Below are positions 35,759-37,901 of a stretch of DNA of 37,901 nucleotides, in pieces. Position numbers and translations under genes: made by a program. The stretch spans positions 1-37,901 of the forward strand of contig CAMOFI010000006.1 in NCBI GenBank assembly GCA_946613135.1, written 5' to 3'. The notes beneath the pieces are model-generated. The model had not been told where the DNA came from. It was given only the letters and a program-made list of their open reading frames with translations, and made no database searches. Each line of letters starts with the position of its first letter. Position 1 is the stretch's first letter. The DNA is from an uncultured Bacteroidales bacterium (lineage in GTDB: Bacteria > Bacteroidota > Bacteroidia > Bacteroidales > P3).

Positions 35759-36451
35759 TCAGTCCCTCAATCCGTGAACGACAGATTTTTTTGCCACAAA
35801 ATCTTTCAGATAGAAGGGCTCGAAGTAAGCGACATTTTCAGTTTCATTATTTGCCATCTTCGCCTCAGCGATGGGAATCATGCCTGATGCAGATATCGTG
35901 AAATCCGTGTCGTAGCATGCGTTTTGGTGCACCGAGAGGATGTCGTGCGTTTTAGCTGCACCGTCGCCAATGAATGTTACGGGTCCTCTGTCGAGCCACA
36001 TGTCGTACATGCCTTTTTCAATAACCTCTGCCATAGTTCCTCTTTCCTGCCCATCTCGACTATAAATGGCTGTGTAGCATTCCATTCGTCGAGCATCAAT
36101 CATTGGACATACAAGTCCTTGGTAGTCGGGGTGCTGCATATAGTATAGCGATGCCATGTTTTGGAGTGTCGGAACAGAGATTAAAGGAATATCCAATGCA
36201 TAGCATATTCCTTTGGCACTGCTTACGCCTATACGCAGACCAGTATAGGAACCCGGTCCGGACGAAACGCAGACAGCATCGATGTCAGTATTTTTGATGG
36301 CGTTATCTTTCAAAACAGAATCGATAAAAACAGCCAGCTTGGACGAATGGGCATTGCTTTCGTCGCTATGTATTTCGGAGACAATCGCACCATTTTTCGA
36401 CAGAGCGACAGAGCATGTTTGCGTGGCTGTTTCGAGTAAAAGTATTGTCAT
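35759..36451 (-). CDS. tsaB: tRNA t6A biosynthesis protein TsaB
   Basis: 230 residues. MTILLLETATQTCSVALSKNG at the start and the VCVSSGPGSYTGLRIGVSSAKGICYALDIPLI block are TsaB hallmarks (actin-like fold). TsaB joins TsaD, TsaE and TsaC to make N6-threonylcarbamoyladenosine at position 37 of ANN-decoding tRNAs. The catalytic partner TsaD is not in this window. It lies on the minus strand between the LolA-like gene (35 bp upstream) and the OppB-like gene. Confidence 0.95.
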   Translation of the reverse strand: MTILLLETATQTCSVALSKNGAIVSEIHSDESNAHSSKLAVFIDSVLKDNAIKNTDIDAVCVSSGPGSYTGLRIGVSSAKGICYALDIPLISVPTLQNMASLYYMQHPDYQGLVCPMIDARRMECYTAIYSRDGQERGTMAEVIEKGMYDMWLDRGPVTFIGDGAAKTHDILSVHQNACYDTDFTISASGMIPIAEAKMANNETENVAYFEPFYLKDFVAKKSVVHGLRD

Positions 36452-36486
36452 TTTGTAGCAAATGGGAAGTTTGTGTTTGTTTTGTT

Positions 36487-37137
36487 TTAACGCATATCTA
36501 TAATTTCGACATTGGGATAGTCCTTCTGTGGAAAACTGAATGTTCCTGAACTATTTTTAGCTGCCGAGAATTTTGATATATCGTATTTTGCACACGACGA
36601 ATCGTAGTTGTGCATCTCCATCCGTTTCACTGTATACTTGTCATTAATGATGATGCGTATTTTATAATAGCTCATATTTTTTTTAGGAGTCAGGTCGATA
36701 ACAAAATCGCCATTATCCTCCTGGCGGATGAATTTCGATTTGAAGTTTTTGTTGTAGTTGGCAAGCAGAGCCCCAGGGTTCATCAAGTCATCACTGGCGC
36801 TGCTAAGATTGTTCACAACCACCTCGTTAGCGTCCTTGTTCCAATGCCATGTCGACTTTCCGTCACAATATAATACGTTATTGTTGAACGTTACACAGTA
36901 TTTTCCCTGTTGGTACAGTACCGATGCTGTCAGTTTGCCCGTTGTTTTTTTGTTGGCGTCCAAGTTCGACATTGTAACGTTGAAAGTCACGCCGCTTGAG
37001 GCTTCTATCTTCTTTGATGCTTTTTTAAGGATTTCCTCAGCTGTCTTGTCGACATTGCCTGAGGCTGTGTGTGTGATTTGTGCCATAAGAGGAAATACGC
37101 AACAAATCAAGCATATAAATAAGACGTGTTTTTTCAT
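36487..37137 (-). CDS. LolA-like outer-membrane lipoprotein carrier protein
   Basis: 216 residues. A signal peptide cut after LMAQ (residue 20) makes it periplasmic. AEEILKKASKKIEASSGVTFNVTMSN begins the LolA-like half-barrel; YCVTFNNNVLYCDGKSTWHWNKDANEVVVNNL and DFVIDLTPKKNMSYYKIRIIINDKYTVKRMEM follow the family pattern. LolA carries lipoproteins from the LolCDE complex to the outer membrane. Family members in Bacteroidota often sit behind ftsK, which is not seen here. The many lipoproteins in this window are potential cargo. Confidence 0.88.
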   Translation of the reverse strand: MKKHVLFICLICCVFPLMAQITHTASGNVDKTAEEILKKASKKIEASSGVTFNVTMSNLDANKKTTGKLTASVLYQQGKYCVTFNNNVLYCDGKSTWHWNKDANEVVVNNLSSASDDLMNPGALLANYNKNFKSKFIRQEDNGDFVIDLTPKKNMSYYKIRIIINDKYTVKRMEMHNYDSSCAKYDISKFSAAKNSSGTFSFPQKDYPNVEIIDMR

Positions 37138-37193
37138 TTTATTTCAGTTTTGCAGTAGAACGAACGGTTTGCCAAATTATTGTATTCTGGTGT

Positions 37194-37901
37194 TCATTTG
37201 GGCATATGCAGTAGTCCCTCTGCCACAATTGCTGCCATTCCGCCGATACGAATTTCACCATTAGAGGCAAGCCTGGTGTTTATCACCGACGGACGGCCCA
37301 TCGTCTCGCCCTGAAGGAAACTATGGCTGCCGGGGCCGATGATGCCGTTCTCGGCGAGGTAGTGTGTCATGGCGGCGTTGGCTGTGCCTGTGGCGCTTTC
37401 CTCGGGCACTCCGTATGCCGGGGCGAAGTCGCGCACGTGGGCCGTGTGGCCGTCGTTGCCGAAAGCAAAGGGATGAATGCTCACTATGTCAAGCTTTTGT
37501 GTGAACGTTGCTATTGCTCTCATATCGGGTTGCAAGGCGTTGAGCGTTTCGACCGAAGGCATCGGCAGCATCACGTCCGACAGGCCTGAATATGAGATTT
37601 GTACCGGAAGGGTGGGGCGGTAGTCTTTCAGACCCACGGCGCGGTAGGCCTCCTCGGCCTCGGACGTTGACAGGGTGCCGACGATGCGCGGTGTGGCCAT
37701 CTGCATCATTACTTCCTTTGCGGCCTCTACTTCAAGTTCGCCTGCCAGTGTGTGGCACAGGCATTTGCCAATGGCTTCACCCAGTTGGTGCAGCAGCGCG
37801 AAAGTGGCCACCGTGGCGTGGCCGCACAGCTCCACTTCGCCCTTGGGCGTGAAATAGCGAACGGTGTAGTGTGCGTTGCCGTCGCTGCGGACAAAGGCGG
37901 T
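37194..37901 (-). CDS. PhzF-family isomerase/epimerase, 5' end cut by the window edge
   Basis: The frame runs off the right edge; 235 codons plus the stop are visible and the N-terminal ~50 residues are missing. The visible start reads ...YTVRYFTPKGEVELCGHATVA, with CGHAT the PhzF family's conserved active-site block, and the later VPEESATGTANAAMTHYLAENG is the matching second block (often EDPVTGSA). The catalytic Glu near residue 45 of family members lies outside the window. Substrate unknown; members isomerise or epimerise small acids. Hand counts show two 60-bp stretches (37381-37440, 37621-37680) at 70% and 67% G+C, high for this window. It precedes the LolA-like gene by 56 bp. Confidence 0.88.
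   Translation of the reverse strand, partial: TAFVRSDGNAHYTVRYFTPKGEVELCGHATVATFALLHQLGEAIGKCLCHTLAGELEVEAAKEVMMQMATPRIVGTLSTSEAEEAYRAVGLKDYRPTLPVQISYSGLSDVMLPMPSVETLNALQPDMRAIATFTQKLDIVSIHPFAFGNDGHTAHVRDFAPAYGVPEESATGTANAAMTHYLAENGIIGPGSHSFLQGETMGRPSVINTRLASNGEIRIGGMAAIVAEGLLHMPK

Noticed and set aside
1-37901. CRISPR arrays, tRNA/rRNA genes, transposases, phage or defence genes
   Set aside because: None seen by eye on either strand: no regularly spaced repeats, no tRNA-like arms and no matching protein families among the frames.

Overview
The window reads as an ordinary chromosomal stretch of a Bacteroidota bacterium, order Bacteroidales (a Prevotellaceae- or Muribaculaceae-like genome is my guess; genus not resolvable). 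The signs are A-rich leaders instead of strong Shine-Dalgarno sites, promoters of the TTTG / TAnnTTTG type, many lipoproteins with a Cys after a short signal peptide, and lineage-typical families (DUF5723, DUF4199, DUF5715, DUF3822, PorW/SprE, an APH-RapZ fusion). Genes are densely packed; no gap exceeds about 220 bp. I saw no rRNA, tRNA, CRISPR, phage or transposase gene.

Layout. (1) 124-4966, minus strand: a probable operon of a large lipoprotein, a DUF5723 outer-membrane barrel, a small lipoprotein, the ribosome-assembly GTPase Der and an S4 RNA-binding protein. It diverges from the next block through overlapping promoters at about 5033-5078. (2) 5097-8295, plus: DUF4199 membrane protein, GT2 glycosyltransferase, GmhB-like HAD phosphatase and a DUF5715 M15-like peptidase, together an envelope-flavoured group. 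(3) 8388-14454, plus: YchF, the PorW/SprE lipoprotein of the type IX secretion/gliding family, a bactofilin, an AtpZ-like protein that has no ATP synthase genes beside it, and a sugar-kinase-like/RapZ-C fusion. (4) 14668-20745, plus: a pilin-like membrane protein, DUF3822, RsmD, PurC, a YfcC-type carrier and an M28 peptidase. (5) 20893-27669, plus: GlnS, a GT39 membrane glycosyltransferase, a lipoprotein, PheT and a small protein built from four 25-residue repeats. (6) 27890-34538, plus: an RluB-type pseudouridine synthase, then a tight run of GH20 hexosaminidase, acyltransferase, M20 amidohydrolase and MATE exporter. (7) 34610-37901, minus: an OppB-like permease without partners, TsaB, a LolA-like carrier and a PhzF-family gene cut by the window edge. 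A strong hairpin at 34541-34573 separates the convergent blocks 6 and 7.

Most genes are housekeeping: translation (Der, RsmD, GlnS, PheT, RluB, TsaB, YchF), purine synthesis (PurC) and envelope work (lipoproteins, LolA, PorW, glycosyltransferases, GH20). I found no clear new defence or mobile system. The least explained items are the 25-residue solenoid protein downstream of pheT, a 95-bp AT-rich segment with near-perfect inverted ends whose end sequence recurs at the left edge of the window, the kinase-RapZ fusion, the orphan AtpZ/bactofilin pair, and the pilin-like/DUF3822 pair.
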